Shown here in pieces: positions 48,318-56,980 of a stretch of DNA of 64,000 nucleotides. Source of the DNA: an uncultured Rhodospirillales bacterium (GTDB lineage: Bacteria > Pseudomonadota > Alphaproteobacteria > CACIAM-22H2). A model generated the notes under the pieces. It ran no database searches and was not told where the DNA came from. It saw only the letters and a program-made list of their open reading frames with translations. Location of the stretch: contig CALANV010000013.1 in NCBI GenBank assembly GCA_937926175.1, positions 1 to 64,000 on the forward strand, written 5' to 3'. The position numbers and the translations under genes are program-made. How positions within the stretch are numbered: position 1 is the first letter of the stretch; each line of letters begins with the position of its first letter.

Positions 48318-49086
48318 CCTCGATCACCTCCCGTTCGGCGACCTGCGCCTCGGCCTTGATCAGACGCCATAGCTGGTCGTGAAGTGCCGCGAGCCGCATC
48401 TGCGCGGCCGGCTGCGTGCGCTCGGCCTGGGCGACGCCGACGGTTACGACGTCGCGCAGCCGTCCGGGGCGGCGCGACAGGATCGCGACGCGGTCGGCAA
48501 GCCGCAGCGCCTCGTCGAGATTGTGCGTGACGTAGACGACGGTGATGCGCTCCTTCAGCCACAGCGCCAGGAAATCTTCCATCAACAGTTCCCGCGTCTG
48601 CGCGTCGAGCGCGGACAGCGGTTCGTCCATCAGCAGCATGGCGGGCCGCACGACGAGCGCGCGCGCGATGCCGACGCGTTGGCGCATGCCGCCCGAAAGC
48701 TGCTTGGGAAAGGCATTGCGGAACTCGGTCAGGCCGGTGCGGGCCAGGACGTCGGCGATGCGGGCCCTGCGCTCGCTCTCCGGCAGCCCGTGGTGCTCGA
48801 GCGGCAACGCCACGTTGCCCTCGACCGTGCGCCAGGGCAGAAGCGCGAAATCCTGGAACACATAGGTGAAGGGGTTGAGAGAGCCGGTCGGCGGCTCGCC
48901 CGAGACCAGTACGCGGCCGGACGTCGGCTTCAGGATGCCGCCGACGATGCCGAGCAATGTCGACTTGCCGCACCCCGAAGGGCCGATCAGCGCGAGGATC
49001 TCGCCCTCGCGCACCATCAGATTGATGTTCTCCAGGGCGGCGATGTCGCCGTAGCGATGGCTTACGCCTTCGACGAGCAGTTCCAC
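48298..49086 (-). CDS. ABC transporter ATP-binding protein (SsuB/TauB type)
   Basis: 262 aa. Walker [19 protein letters not shown]-loop VFQDFALLPWRTVEGNVALP (the PWRTV pattern is typical of the nitrate/sulfonate/taurine group), signature LSGGMRQRVGIARAL, Walker B MLLMDEPLSALDAQTR. The last 45 residues are a hydrophilic tail. Follows the binding-protein gene after 92 bases holding a hairpin. Confidence 0.9.
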   Translation of the reverse strand: MELLVEGVSHRYGDIAALENINLMVREGEILALIGPSGCGKSTLLGIVGGILKPTSGRVLVSGEPPTGSLNPFTYVFQDFALLPWRTVEGNVALPLEHHGLPESERRARIADVLARTGLTEFRNAFPKQLSGGMRQRVGIARALVVRPAMLLMDEPLSALDAQTRELLMEDFLALWLKERITVVYVTHNLDEALRLADRVAILSRRPGRLRDVVTVGVAQAERTQPAAQMRLAALHDQLWRLIKAEAQVAEREVIEDGIAGT

Positions 49087-49125
49087 GCGATCACCTGTCG
49101 CGAAATTCCTGGGCCGGAAGACGTA

Positions 49126-49158
49126 GGGGCCTCACCCGGCCGGTGCGGGCGAGGCCCC
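49126..49158 (-). terminator. intercistronic hairpin between binding-protein and ATPase genes
   Basis: GGGGCCTC (49126-49133) and GAGGCCCC (49151-49158) form a perfect 8-bp GC stem with a 17-base loop just after the binding-protein stop. There is no T-run on the minus strand, so it is more likely an RNA stability or partial-stop element than a full terminator. Confidence 0.5.
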
Positions 49159-49178
49159 CCTTCACCACAGCGCCGATG

Positions 49179-50210
49179 TCAATTCTTCGGGACGTTGAAA
49201 TGGCCATCGATGAACGTCAGGTCCAGGATGTCCTTCGCGCTCGCGCTCTTGTCGACGAGTCCGACACTCTGCCAGAATTCGACCTGGTTGTAGATGTCGT
49301 CCACCAGAAGCCGTCCCTGCGGATCGATGTAGGGCAGTCCGACGGCGAGGAGCTCGGGCGGCTGCTGCATGGCACGCGAGATGATGGCGAGAATTTCGTC
49401 GAAGTTCTCGCCCTTCACCACCTCGCCCGCGCTGTTCTTCTGATTGAACGCCTTGTGGTAGTCCGCCGCCGCCTTCTGGTAGGCGCGGACGAAGGCCTCG
49501 ACCATCCCGCGCCGCTCGGCGATGTTGCGCGGACTGGTGAACAGAGCGCCGAGCTGCCACGGCGTCTCGTCACCGACCCAGCCCAGGATTCTTCCCGCGC
49601 CCTCCTTCTCGAGCGCGCGCGCCCCGTTGACCGGCACCAGCGTCGCATCCACCTGGCCGCCCTTGAACGCCGCCTGCATGGCGGGCAATCCATTGAGCTG
49701 ACGCAGCTGCACCGAATTCAGATCGAAACCGTACTTGCGGGCGAGCAGCCCGAGCGAATAATGGAACGTCGAGCCGGTCGTCGTCGTGGCGACCGACTTG
49801 CCGGCAAAGTCCTTGAGCGAGCGGAAACCTTCCTCCCACGCCTTGTTGGTCACCATGTACGCGACCAGCGGAAAACCCGGCTCCTCGCGGCTCTGCGCGC
49901 CGATGATCTTGACGCCACCCTTGGCGGCCAGGTTGTAGAAGCTCGCCGTCAGGCCGGTTATCCCGAAATCGACGTCGCCGGAGACGACGGCGAGCGGCGG
50001 CTGCGCGGCCGCCGTGAAGATCTTGAGCTCGACGTCGAGGCCCTGCTCGCGGAAATACCCTTTCTCCAACGCGATGAAGATCGGCCCCGACGACGTCAGC
50101 CGTAGCGCGCCGACAGACGTCTTCTGGAGCGTCTGCGCCGACACGCCGAACGAGGCCACGAGCAGGGTGGCGACGAGGAAGCATGCGCGCGCGATCCAGC
50201 CTGTGGACAT
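49179..50210 (-). CDS. ABC transporter substrate-binding protein (SsuA/NMT1-like)
   Basis: 343 aa, periplasmic. Of two adjacent ATGs the second is five bases from GGAGG and was chosen. Signal peptide: ARACFLVATLLVASFGVSAQ. Mature protein: VGALRLTSSGPIFIALEKGY, FREQGLDVELKIF, SGDVDFGITGLTASFYNLA and STFHYSLGLLARKYGFD, the NMT1/SsuA fold for aliphatic sulfonates, taurine or pyrimidine-like ligands. First gene of a four-gene minus-strand unit ending in an FAD oxidoreductase. Ligand unknown. Confidence 0.88.
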   Translation of the reverse strand: MSTGWIARACFLVATLLVASFGVSAQTLQKTSVGALRLTSSGPIFIALEKGYFREQGLDVELKIFTAAAQPPLAVVSGDVDFGITGLTASFYNLAAKGGVKIIGAQSREEPGFPLVAYMVTNKAWEEGFRSLKDFAGKSVATTTTGSTFHYSLGLLARKYGFDLNSVQLRQLNGLPAMQAAFKGGQVDATLVPVNGARALEKEGAGRILGWVGDETPWQLGALFTSPRNIAERRGMVEAFVRAYQKAAADYHKAFNQKNSAGEVVKGENFDEILAIISRAMQQPPELLAVGLPYIDPQGRLLVDDIYNQVEFWQSVGLVDKSASAKDILDLTFIDGHFNVPKN

Positions 50211-50303
50211 CATTTCCTCCCGAAGGCGGTGGGTTGGATTGCGGCCTTTATGCCGGTCACGAGGAGGCCGAGTCAAATGGACGGGGCCCGACCGGCGCGG
50301 CCG

Positions 50304-51563
50304 TCAAAGCCCCGGTCTTGCTACCGGCAGCGCCGGCATCGCCAGTCCGTCGGGCAAGACAGCCTCGTGCCGTTCCGATGCCGCCGCCAGGGCGCGGCGG
50401 ACCGCGACGAAGAAGAGAGCACCAAGGCATGGCGCCGCAATGTTGATTCCGGTCGTCTCGGCAATGATCGGCGCCGCCATCGGCACCAACCAGGCGATGA
50501 CGAGAATTTCGCGCTCACCGGATCGCCAGCCGCGCGACAATCCATCCCAGGCCAGGATCGCGACGGGAATGGCGAGCAGGACGAGATCATAGTCGAACAG
50601 ATAGGGCGGGATCAGGATGGCCCCGGCCGAGAGCACGGCAGCACTCAAGCGCAGCGGCGCCCCCACCCACCACACGCGCGCGACGGTCGCGGCGACCGCG
50701 ATCGCGACGGCGCCATGGCCAATATAGGCCGGCGTCACGCCGAGCCCGAGCATCCGCAGGCCGACATATACGCTCGGAATCTTCGCCCACGGCAGCACGG
50801 CTTCATCGAGCAGGAGGCGGACCGTCGGCAGGTTGCGGAAAAAGGCGACCCACGCGTCCCATCCGGTCGCAATGGTACTGAGCCCCGCAAACGCAAGCGC
50901 CGTCACCGCGGCACTCGCAAACGCCACCCATTGCCGGCCGCACAGCAGCGCGAGCGGAACGAGCAGGCCGATCTGCGGCTTGTAGCACAGGAGCCCGAAC
51001 ATCACGCCGGCCGCGACGGGCCGAGTCGGCAGAAGAAGCAGTGCCGCGCCGAACAGGGCCGTGCTGAGAAACCCGTTCTGGCCGTGGAAGGTGTTGATGA
51101 ACGTGCCCGGAAAGGCAAGCACGAGCATGAGCGTTTCGGGCCGTGGCGCAAAGCGCCGGATGATCCCGACAAAAGCCGCCAGCGTCGATGCGATCCACGC
51201 CGCATAGGCGACGAGATAGGGCATCAGCGCCAACGGCAGGACGATCAGCTGGAATGGCGGCGGGTAGTGCCACAGGAAGACCGACGGATTTCCGGGGACG
51301 GCCATTTGTTCGACGGCAAAGATGCGCCTCATGTCGAACGCCGCAGCCGCCTCGCCGGCGAGCGCGAGATACGATGCGGCCCAGAAGGTGATGAAGTCGT
51401 AGCCGATCGGCTTGCCCCGGGGATCGACGAGGTCGGCCGACATCAGCACCCACGCGGCCGCCGCGATCACGTAGACCGCGATGAAGATGCGCGGATAGAT
51501 CCGCAGCCGCTCCACGTTGAGCCAGTGCGTGCGTTGCGCAGCTTGTTGGAAGGCGTCCTGCAT
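50304..51563 (-). CDS. GT87-like (DUF2029) membrane glycosyltransferase
   Basis: 419 aa, about ten membrane segments. The first loop has GKPIGYDFITFWAASYLAL (GT-C acidic motif with Asp in a DF(I)xxW context); later HYPPPFQLIVLPLALMP, FINTFHGQNGFLSTALFGAA and CYKPQIGLLVPLALL are typical of GT87/DUF2029 polyprenyl-phosphomannose-dependent mannosyltransferases. Acceptor unknown. An ATG 24 bases upstream is possible. Divergent from the BtuF-like gene. Confidence 0.82.
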   Translation of the reverse strand: MQDAFQQAAQRTHWLNVERLRIYPRIFIAVYVIAAAAWVLMSADLVDPRGKPIGYDFITFWAASYLALAGEAAAAFDMRRIFAVEQMAVPGNPSVFLWHYPPPFQLIVLPLALMPYLVAYAAWIASTLAAFVGIIRRFAPRPETLMLVLAFPGTFINTFHGQNGFLSTALFGAALLLLPTRPVAAGVMFGLLCYKPQIGLLVPLALLCGRQWVAFASAAVTALAFAGLSTIATGWDAWVAFFRNLPTVRLLLDEAVLPWAKIPSVYVGLRMLGLGVTPAYIGHGAVAIAVAATVARVWWVGAPLRLSAAVLSAGAILIPPYLFDYDLVLLAIPVAILAWDGLSRGWRSGEREILVIAWLVPMAAPIIAETTGINIAAPCLGALFFVAVRRALAAASERHEAVLPDGLAMPALPVARPGL

Positions 51564-51646
51564 GACACCTGCGAGTCTCGGCGGCACGCGTTAACGAACG
51601 CTGAACCACTTGCACCGCGACCGGGACCGCCCGCATCATCCGGGAC

Positions 51647-52582
51647 GTGCCTCGCCCCCGTGTCGTTTCCCTGCTTGCCAGCGCAACCGAGATCATCGTC
51701 GCGCTCGGCGCGCGCGACCTCCTCGTCGCGCGCAGTCACGAATGCGACTTCCCGCCGGACATCCGCGACCTGCCGGCGGTTTCGGCACCGAAACTCGATC
51801 CGCAACGCCGCAGCGGCGACATCGATCGTCAGGTCAGGGCACTGCTCGAACAGGCACTGTCGATCTACCGGGTGGACGCAGACGCGCTGCGGGCGCTCGC
51901 GCCTGACGTGATCGTCACGCAGACTCAGTGCGAGGTCTGTGCCGTCTCGATGGCGGACGTCGAGGCTGCCCTTGCCGACTGGATCGGCTCGCGCCCGCAG
52001 CTCGTCGCCGTATCGCCCTTCACGCTGGACGACGTCTTCGCGGATATCATGCGCATCGCGGTCGCGCTCGGCCGGGAGGCCGCGGGACGATCGCTCGTCC
52101 GCGATATGCGGGGGCGCATGGATGCGATCGCCGCGCGTGCGAGCGCCGTCTCCCGGCGTCCGCGCGTCGCGACGATCGAATGGATCGATCCGTTGATGGC
52201 CGGCGGCAACTGGATGCCCGATCTCATCGCAATGGCAGGCGGTCGCAACCTCCTGGGCGTGTCCGGTCGACACTCGCCTTGGCTTGGTTGGGACGATCTC
52301 GTGCGCGCGGAACCCGAGGTCGTTCTGATCCTGCCCTGCGGGTTCGACATTGCGCGCACGCGGGCAGAAATGCCAGTGCTGACCGGCCGTCCGGAATGGC
52401 ACGAGCTCCCCGCCGTGCGGTCCGGCGCGGTGTACCTGCTCGACGGCAATCAATACTTCAACCGGCCTGGGCCGCGGCTCGTCGAATCGCTCGAAATTGT
52501 CACCGAGATCTTACATCCGGAAACATTCCGCTTCGGCCACGAGGGAGCGGGCTGGATTCGGTACGGCGAACCGGGTAGCTAG
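51647..52582 (+). CDS. BtuF-like cobalamin-binding protein without signal peptide
   Basis: 311 aa from a GTG. Periplasmic-binding-fold (helical backbone class III) protein: RVVSLLASATEIIVALGARD, VARSHECDFPPDI, VIVTQTQCEVCAVSMADVE, WIDPLMAGGNWMPDLIAMAG and VVLILPCGFDIARTRAEM. These match proteins annotated as cobalamin-binding or BtuF-related. No signal peptide or lipobox precedes the fold, so it appears cytoplasmic. No btuCD genes are adjacent; it is some 17 kb from the cob cluster. A corrinoid role is likely but not shown. Confidence 0.82.
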   Translation: MPRPRVVSLLASATEIIVALGARDLLVARSHECDFPPDIRDLPAVSAPKLDPQRRSGDIDRQVRALLEQALSIYRVDADALRALAPDVIVTQTQCEVCAVSMADVEAALADWIGSRPQLVAVSPFTLDDVFADIMRIAVALGREAAGRSLVRDMRGRMDAIAARASAVSRRPRVATIEWIDPLMAGGNWMPDLIAMAGGRNLLGVSGRHSPWLGWDDLVRAEPEVVLILPCGFDIARTRAEMPVLTGRPEWHELPAVRSGAVYLLDGNQYFNRPGPRLVESLEIVTEILHPETFRFGHEGAGWIRYGEPGS

Positions 52583-52746
52583 GCACTGCCCGATCTGACC
52601 GGATCCACCGCCTGGCATGGCTGCCATCGCCCGACCACAGTTCCGGTGAAAAAGGGGGCCGACCGCCGGGACCCGTTCGGAACGCGGCGCTGTCTTCGCT
52701 GCCCTCGCGCACGCGAATTGATCCGTCCACTGTCTGGCAGGTGACC

Positions 52747-54960
52747 ATGAAACAGCTGTCCCGGGTTGTCTGCGCGGCCCTACGTCCGCTGCTCGTCGCC
52801 ATCCTCGTGGTGAGTGTCCAGCCGTCATTCGCCCAGGATCAGGCAGCCGCCGCCCCGACGGTTTCTACCGCAGAGCTCGAGCAGCTCGTCGACATGCTCG
52901 AGAACGATGCTGAACGCCAGAAGTTCGTCGAGCACCTGCGTACGCTGATCGAAGCGGAGCGCCGCACGGCACCGGCCGAACCGGCCATTCCGGACCGGGT
53001 GGCGGGCCGGTTTCTCGCCACACTCTCCGAACAGATCGCGGAGTTCAGCCATGTGCTCTTCAGCGCGGCGGCATTCGTCGCCGATGCGCCGAAGTTCCTG
53101 GCCTGGCTCCAGCATCTGGCCGAGAACGAGTGGGCCCGGACGCGCCTGACCGAGATCTTCGGCAAACTCGCGATCGTGCTCCTCGGCGCATTGGTCGCGG
53201 AATGGGTCACGACGCACCTGCTCGGCGCCACGCGCCGTCGGATCGAGCGTCAGGAAATCCGCAGTGGCTGGGCCTGCATCCCGTTCCTACTCTTTCACCT
53301 GATGATCGGCCTCATACCGGTCGTCGTGTTCGCGATCACGGCGTTCGGGCTTCTTACCGTCGTCGATCCAAGCCGCACCGCGCGGCTCGTCGCCCTCGCC
53401 TTCATCAATGCCAACCTCATCGCCCGCGCCATTCGCCTCGTCACGCGCACGATCCTGATGCCGGGTGCGCCCGGTCTCCGCGTGGTTCCGGTCGACGACG
53501 AGACGGCGATCTACCTGCAGATCTGGGCGCGGCGCCTGACGAACGTTTCCGTGTATGGCTATTTCGCGGCCGAAGCGGCACTGGTGATCGGCCTGCCGCG
53601 TGCGGGGCATGCGTTCGTGATGAAGCTGCTCGGTGTCGTCGTCGGCCTGCTCCTGGTCATTCTCATCCTTCAGAACCGCAGTCACGTCGCGCGGCTCATC
53701 GCCGGCCGCATCGAGGAAAGCCGGACGGTGCCAACGCTGCGCCGGCGCCTCGCCGAGATCTGGCACATCGGGGCGCTGCTTTATGTCGGGTTCGTGACCT
53801 TCATCTGGCTGGTGCGGCCCGATGACGGTTTCGCCTTCGTGGCTCAGGCGACAGGCCTCACGGTGCTGATCCTGCTGCTGGCCTGGGCGATCTCCGCCCT
53901 GCTTCGGCGCGCAGTCGCCCGGCTGTTCCAGCTCAGCGCCGACATGCACGACCTGTTTCCGACGCTCGAGCAGCGCGCCAACCGCTACGTTCAGGTCCTG
54001 ATCGTTGGCGGCACCACGATCATCTACGTCGTCGCAGCGCTGATGATCCTGCAGGCCTGGGGCGCCGGGTCACTCGACTGGCTCGGCACGCCGGGCGGAC
54101 GCCGCGTGAGCAGCAGCGTGATCTCGGTCGGTCTCACTGCACTCGTGGCGCTTGGACTGTGGGAACTCTTCAATTCGCTGATCGAACGCTGGTTCAACCG
54201 GACGCCGACGAACGGCATCAACGGCCTGCGCCGCCAGGCGCGAGCGCGCACGCTGCTGCCGCTGGTCCGGAAGATCACCTTCGCATTCCTCGCGATGTTC
54301 GTCGCACTCGTCGCCCTGTCGGAGGTCGGCGTCAACATCGCTCCGCTGCTGGCAGGTGCCGGCATCGTCGGCATCGCCGTCGGCTTCGGCGCCCAGGCGC
54401 TGATGAAGGATCTGTTCAGCGGCATTTGCATCGTGCTCGAGGACTCGATCGCGGTGGGCGACATCGTGACGATCGGGGACAAGGGCGGCGTCGTCGAATG
54501 GATGTCGCTGCGCGTGATGCGCCTGCGCGACTTCGACGGGACGGTGCACACGATCCCGTTCGGCGAGGTGCAGACGATCAGCAACCGCACCAAGGACTTC
54601 GCCTACGCGGTGTTCCGCATCCGCGTCGCCTATGGCAGCAACATCGAGAAAGTGCAGCGCATCATGCGCGAGGTGGCAGGCCAGCTTCGTGCGCACCCCG
54701 AGTTCGGACCGATGATCTTGGACGATATCGAGCTGCACGGGGTGGACAGTTTCACCGAATCGGCGCTCATCGTTCTCGGGCGCATCAAGGTGATGCCGGC
54801 CCGGCAGTGGACCATCATGCGCAACTACCACCTCCTGCTGCAGGAAGCCTTCGAGCGCGAGGGAATCGAGGTTCCCTTCCCGCGGCACGTGGTGCGCGTC
54901 GTGCGCCCGGATGGGGACGGGAGACTCCCCGATGCCGAGGCCGCCGGGGCCATCGACTGA
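52747..54960 (+). CDS. large MscS-family mechanosensitive channel
   Basis: 737 aa. Signal peptide (LRPLLVAILVVSVQPSFAQ), a periplasmic domain with a charged helix (about 38-70), then about ten membrane segments. The MscS pore helix is GAGIVGIAVGFGAQALMKDL (about 537-556), followed by the beta domain GICIVLEDSIAVGDIVTIGD and GTVHTIPFGEVQTISN. Architecture resembles YbiO-type large channels that release solutes on hypo-osmotic shock. The ATG was chosen over a GTG six bases upstream. Followed by a strong terminator. Confidence 0.9.
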   Translation: MKQLSRVVCAALRPLLVAILVVSVQPSFAQDQAAAAPTVSTAELEQLVDMLENDAERQKFVEHLRTLIEAERRTAPAEPAIPDRVAGRFLATLSEQIAEFSHVLFSAAAFVADAPKFLAWLQHLAENEWARTRLTEIFGKLAIVLLGALVAEWVTTHLLGATRRRIERQEIRSGWACIPFLLFHLMIGLIPVVVFAITAFGLLTVVDPSRTARLVALAFINANLIARAIRLVTRTILMPGAPGLRVVPVDDETAIYLQIWARRLTNVSVYGYFAAEAALVIGLPRAGHAFVMKLLGVVVGLLLVILILQNRSHVARLIAGRIEESRTVPTLRRRLAEIWHIGALLYVGFVTFIWLVRPDDGFAFVAQATGLTVLILLLAWAISALLRRAVARLFQLSADMHDLFPTLEQRANRYVQVLIVGGTTIIYVVAALMILQAWGAGSLDWLGTPGGRRVSSSVISVGLTALVALGLWELFNSLIERWFNRTPTNGINGLRRQARARTLLPLVRKITFAFLAMFVALVALSEVGVNIAPLLAGAGIVGIAVGFGAQALMKDLFSGICIVLEDSIAVGDIVTIGDKGGVVEWMSLRVMRLRDFDGTVHTIPFGEVQTISNRTKDFAYAVFRIRVAYGSNIEKVQRIMREVAGQLRAHPEFGPMILDDIELHGVDSFTESALIVLGRIKVMPARQWTIMRNYHLLLQEAFEREGIEVPFPRHVVRVVRPDGDGRLPDAEAAGAID

Positions 54961-55032
54961 CCGGCGGATCGCATTCAGGAAAGTGGGTTGACCCGACCGC
55001 TGATTTCTCGTCCAATCCGGGACGGACAAGTG

Positions 55033-55072
55033 CGCCCGGCGGGAGGTCTCCCCGCCGGGCGTTCCGGTTTTT
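55033..55072 (+). terminator. rho-independent terminator after the mscS-type gene
   Basis: CGCCCGGCGGG (55033-55043) and CCCGCCGGGCG (55051-55061) form a perfect 11-bp stem with a 7-base loop; a TTTTT run lies at 55068-55072, six bases after the stem. It is 72 bp after the stop codon. Confidence 0.88.
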
Positions 55073-55099
55073 GAGCGGCGAAGGGACACCCCGGGGCGG

Positions 55100-55163
55100 C
55101 TGTCTTGTCCCACTGTCCCACGTGTCCCATCTGTCCCGGACGTCCACTGTCCCGGACGTCCCG
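55100..55163 (+). repeat. degenerate 8-9 bp tandem array (GTCCC units)
   Basis: Seven consecutive units of consensus (nn)TGTCCC(A/G): TTGTCCCA, CTGTCCCA, CGTGTCCCA, TCTGTCCCG, GACGTCCA, CTGTCCCG, GACGTCCCG. The GT of each unit is spaced 8, 9, 9, 9, 7 and 9 bases. CTGTCCCGGACGTCC is present twice exactly (55131-55145, 55147-55161). Not protein-like in any frame. Confidence 0.85.
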
Positions 55164-55243
55164 CGCCGGTCGCACGGTGGCGGGCGGCGAAGTCCGGCAT
55201 AAGGCATCAAAATAGCTTGGGAATTTTCGCCGGCGCGGGAGCG

Positions 55244-55361
55244 GCCGGAAACGCGTGGGACGGCCGGAACACAGGATACGCGTGGAACGAGTGGAACGCC
55301 CGGAACAGCCGAAACAATGAAACCCTAGAAACGGCCGGCACGCCGGGACGGTGGGACACCC
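55244..55361 (-). repeat. degenerate 9 bp tandem array (GGRAC units), inverted relative to the GTCCC array
   Basis: Units of form nnnnGG(A/G)AC on the plus strand. The AC dinucleotides fall at 55251, 55260, 55269, 55278, 55287, 55296, 55305 and 55314 (exactly 9 bp apart), then with spacings of 8, 9, 9, 8 and 8 to 55356. Unit examples: GCCGGAACA, CGTGGAACG, AGTGGAACG, CCCGGAACA. The motif is the reverse complement type of the left array. The reading frame in phase gives Trp/Arg-Asn triplets with no resemblance to a protein family. Confidence 0.85.
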
Positions 55362-55369
55362 GTTTGCCC

Positions 55370-55933
55370 CTATGGCTCGCCGGCAAGCATGTCCTCGAGT
55401 TCCGCCGGCGACTCGGCCTCCATGATGCGCCGGGCGATCTCGTAGGGGAAACCGGCGCGTCCCAGGGCGGCCAGGTCCCTGTCCCGGTACGCATCCCGCG
55501 CGTTCGTCCGGAACGGGCCGATGCGGCGACGGCGCGCGAAGGCGACGGCGGCGGCCAGGTCGACGTCGGCGACGTCCTGGGACAGGCTCTCGATCGCGGC
55601 GTCGATATCGTCGGATGCCACCCCCTTGGCGGCGAGGCGGCGTGCGATCTCGGCCCGCGGGCGACCCTGGCGGTGAAGGCTGCGCGCGCGTCCTTCCGCA
55701 TAGAGACGGTCGTCGAGAAGCCCGCGCGCACGGTAACGCGCGACCAGCGCGTCCACCAGCCGACGGCCCTCGTCGCGGTCGCTGATCCCGGCGCGCGCGG
55801 CCCGCTCGACCCGGCGCATCAGTACACGCGACAGGTTCTCGGCCGACGAGGCGAATCGCTCGAGATAGGCAAGTGCGGCCTTTTCCAGATATTCCGGTGT
55901 AATCGGGCGCAGCGGGCGGCGGGATCTGGCCAT
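55370..55933 (-). CDS. recX: RecX-family regulatory protein
   Basis: 187 aa. Three-helix RecX repeats: ALAYLERFASSAENLSRVLM, RLVDALVARYRARGLLDDRLYAEGR, LHRQGRPRAEIARRLAAKGV and a C-terminal AYRDRDLAALGRAGFPYEIA segment. RecX binds the RecA filament and limits its activity. The start chosen (MARSRRPLRPITPEYLEKAA) fits the family; a much longer upstream open frame runs antisense into the next gene's leader and looks noncoding. recA is not adjacent. Confidence 0.85.
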   Translation of the reverse strand: MARSRRPLRPITPEYLEKAALAYLERFASSAENLSRVLMRRVERAARAGISDRDEGRRLVDALVARYRARGLLDDRLYAEGRARSLHRQGRPRAEIARRLAAKGVASDDIDAAIESLSQDVADVDLAAAVAFARRRRIGPFRTNARDAYRDRDLAALGRAGFPYEIARRIMEAESPAELEDMLAGEP

Positions 55934-56055
55934 GGCTGGGCAATTCTTGTCCTTGCGATTATCGGCCGAACGCCGACCGGTGCAAAGTCGTGCGTGCGGT
56001 CGGCGACACGTCGTCCCGTTGCGCATTGCGGACGTCGGACCTAAGGTTCGCGCCC

Positions 56056-56913
56056 ATGTCGCCCGACACGTCTTCCCATCCCTTCGCGCCGGCACGAACG
56101 GCCGTGCATACGTCCGCCGCCCTGCCACTGCCGCCGCGCCGGTACGGTGCGGTCAACTGGCTGGGGCTATGGACCCTGATCCTGCGCGAGATTCGACGGT
56201 TCCTGAAGGTCTTCACCCAGACGATCGCCGCGCCGGTCGTCACGACGCTGCTGCTCCTTGCCGTGTTCGCGCTGGCCCTCGGCGGTGCCGTGCGTCAGGT
56301 GGCCGGCGTGCCGTTCCCGGAATTCCTCGCGCCCGGTCTCATCATCATGGCGATGGTTCAGAACGCCTTCGCCAACACGTCGTCGTCGATCGTGATTTCC
56401 AAGGTCCAGGGCAACATCGTCGACTCGCTGATGCCGCCCCTGTCGGCGGCCGAGCTGACGCTGGGCTTCGCGCTCGGCGGCGTCGCGCGCGGCATCGTCG
56501 TCGGCATCACCGTTGCGACCTGTCTCGCGCCGTTCGTGACGCTCCATCTGCACAACCTTTTTTATATCGTGTTCCACGGCGTCGCCGGCTCGTTGCTGCT
56601 TTCCGCACTCGGCGTCGCCGGCGGCATCTGGTCGCAGAAATTCGATCACATCGCCGCAGTCACCAACTTCGTGGTCACGCCGCTCGCGTTCCTGTCAGGG
56701 ACCTTCTATACGGTCGACCGCCTGCCGGAGCCCTGGCACATGATCGCGCTGTGGAACCCGTTCTTCTACATGATCGACGGCTTCCGCTATGGTTTCCTCG
56801 GCCACCACGACGGCAACCTTGCGATCGGCATTGCCGTCATGAGCATCGCCAACGCCGCTCTGCTGTGGCTGTGCTACTGGATGTTCAAGTCCGGCTACAA
56901 ACTGCGGGCATAA
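56056..56913 (+). CDS. ABC-2 type permease, without an adjacent ATPase
   Basis: 285 aa with six membrane segments after a 35-residue hydrophilic N-terminus. YGAVNWLGLWTLILREIRRF and FLSGTFYTVDRLPEPWHMIA, WNPFFYMIDGFRYGFLG are characteristic of ABC-2 permeases of the YadH/NodJ-like group. No nucleotide-binding subunit gene is next to it, so its ATPase must be encoded elsewhere. Start at the second ATG; the first (55990) overlaps the recX leader. Confidence 0.86.
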   Translation: MSPDTSSHPFAPARTAVHTSAALPLPPRRYGAVNWLGLWTLILREIRRFLKVFTQTIAAPVVTTLLLLAVFALALGGAVRQVAGVPFPEFLAPGLIIMAMVQNAFANTSSSIVISKVQGNIVDSLMPPLSAAELTLGFALGGVARGIVVGITVATCLAPFVTLHLHNLFYIVFHGVAGSLLLSALGVAGGIWSQKFDHIAAVTNFVVTPLAFLSGTFYTVDRLPEPWHMIALWNPFFYMIDGFRYGFLGHHDGNLAIGIAVMSIANAALLWLCYWMFKSGYKLRA

Positions 56914-56980
56914 ATGGCACCGACGAGGTCAGCCGGACGGAATCGGACCAGGGACGGACGAACGGGAGAATGAGGTCACG

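Larger units (their letters stand above)
54961..55369. other. convergent intergenic region holding terminator and repeat arrays
   Basis: 409 bp between the convergent mscS-type and recX genes. Apart from the terminator and the two opposed short-unit arrays it contains about 80 bp of unique spacer (55164-55243) including the AT-richer AAAATAGC. No gene is supported. Confidence 0.7.

Noticed and set aside
55100..55361. possible CRISPR array
   Set aside because: Units are only 8-9 bp, contiguous and degenerate, with no 24-40 bp repeat, no unique spacers and no cas genes.
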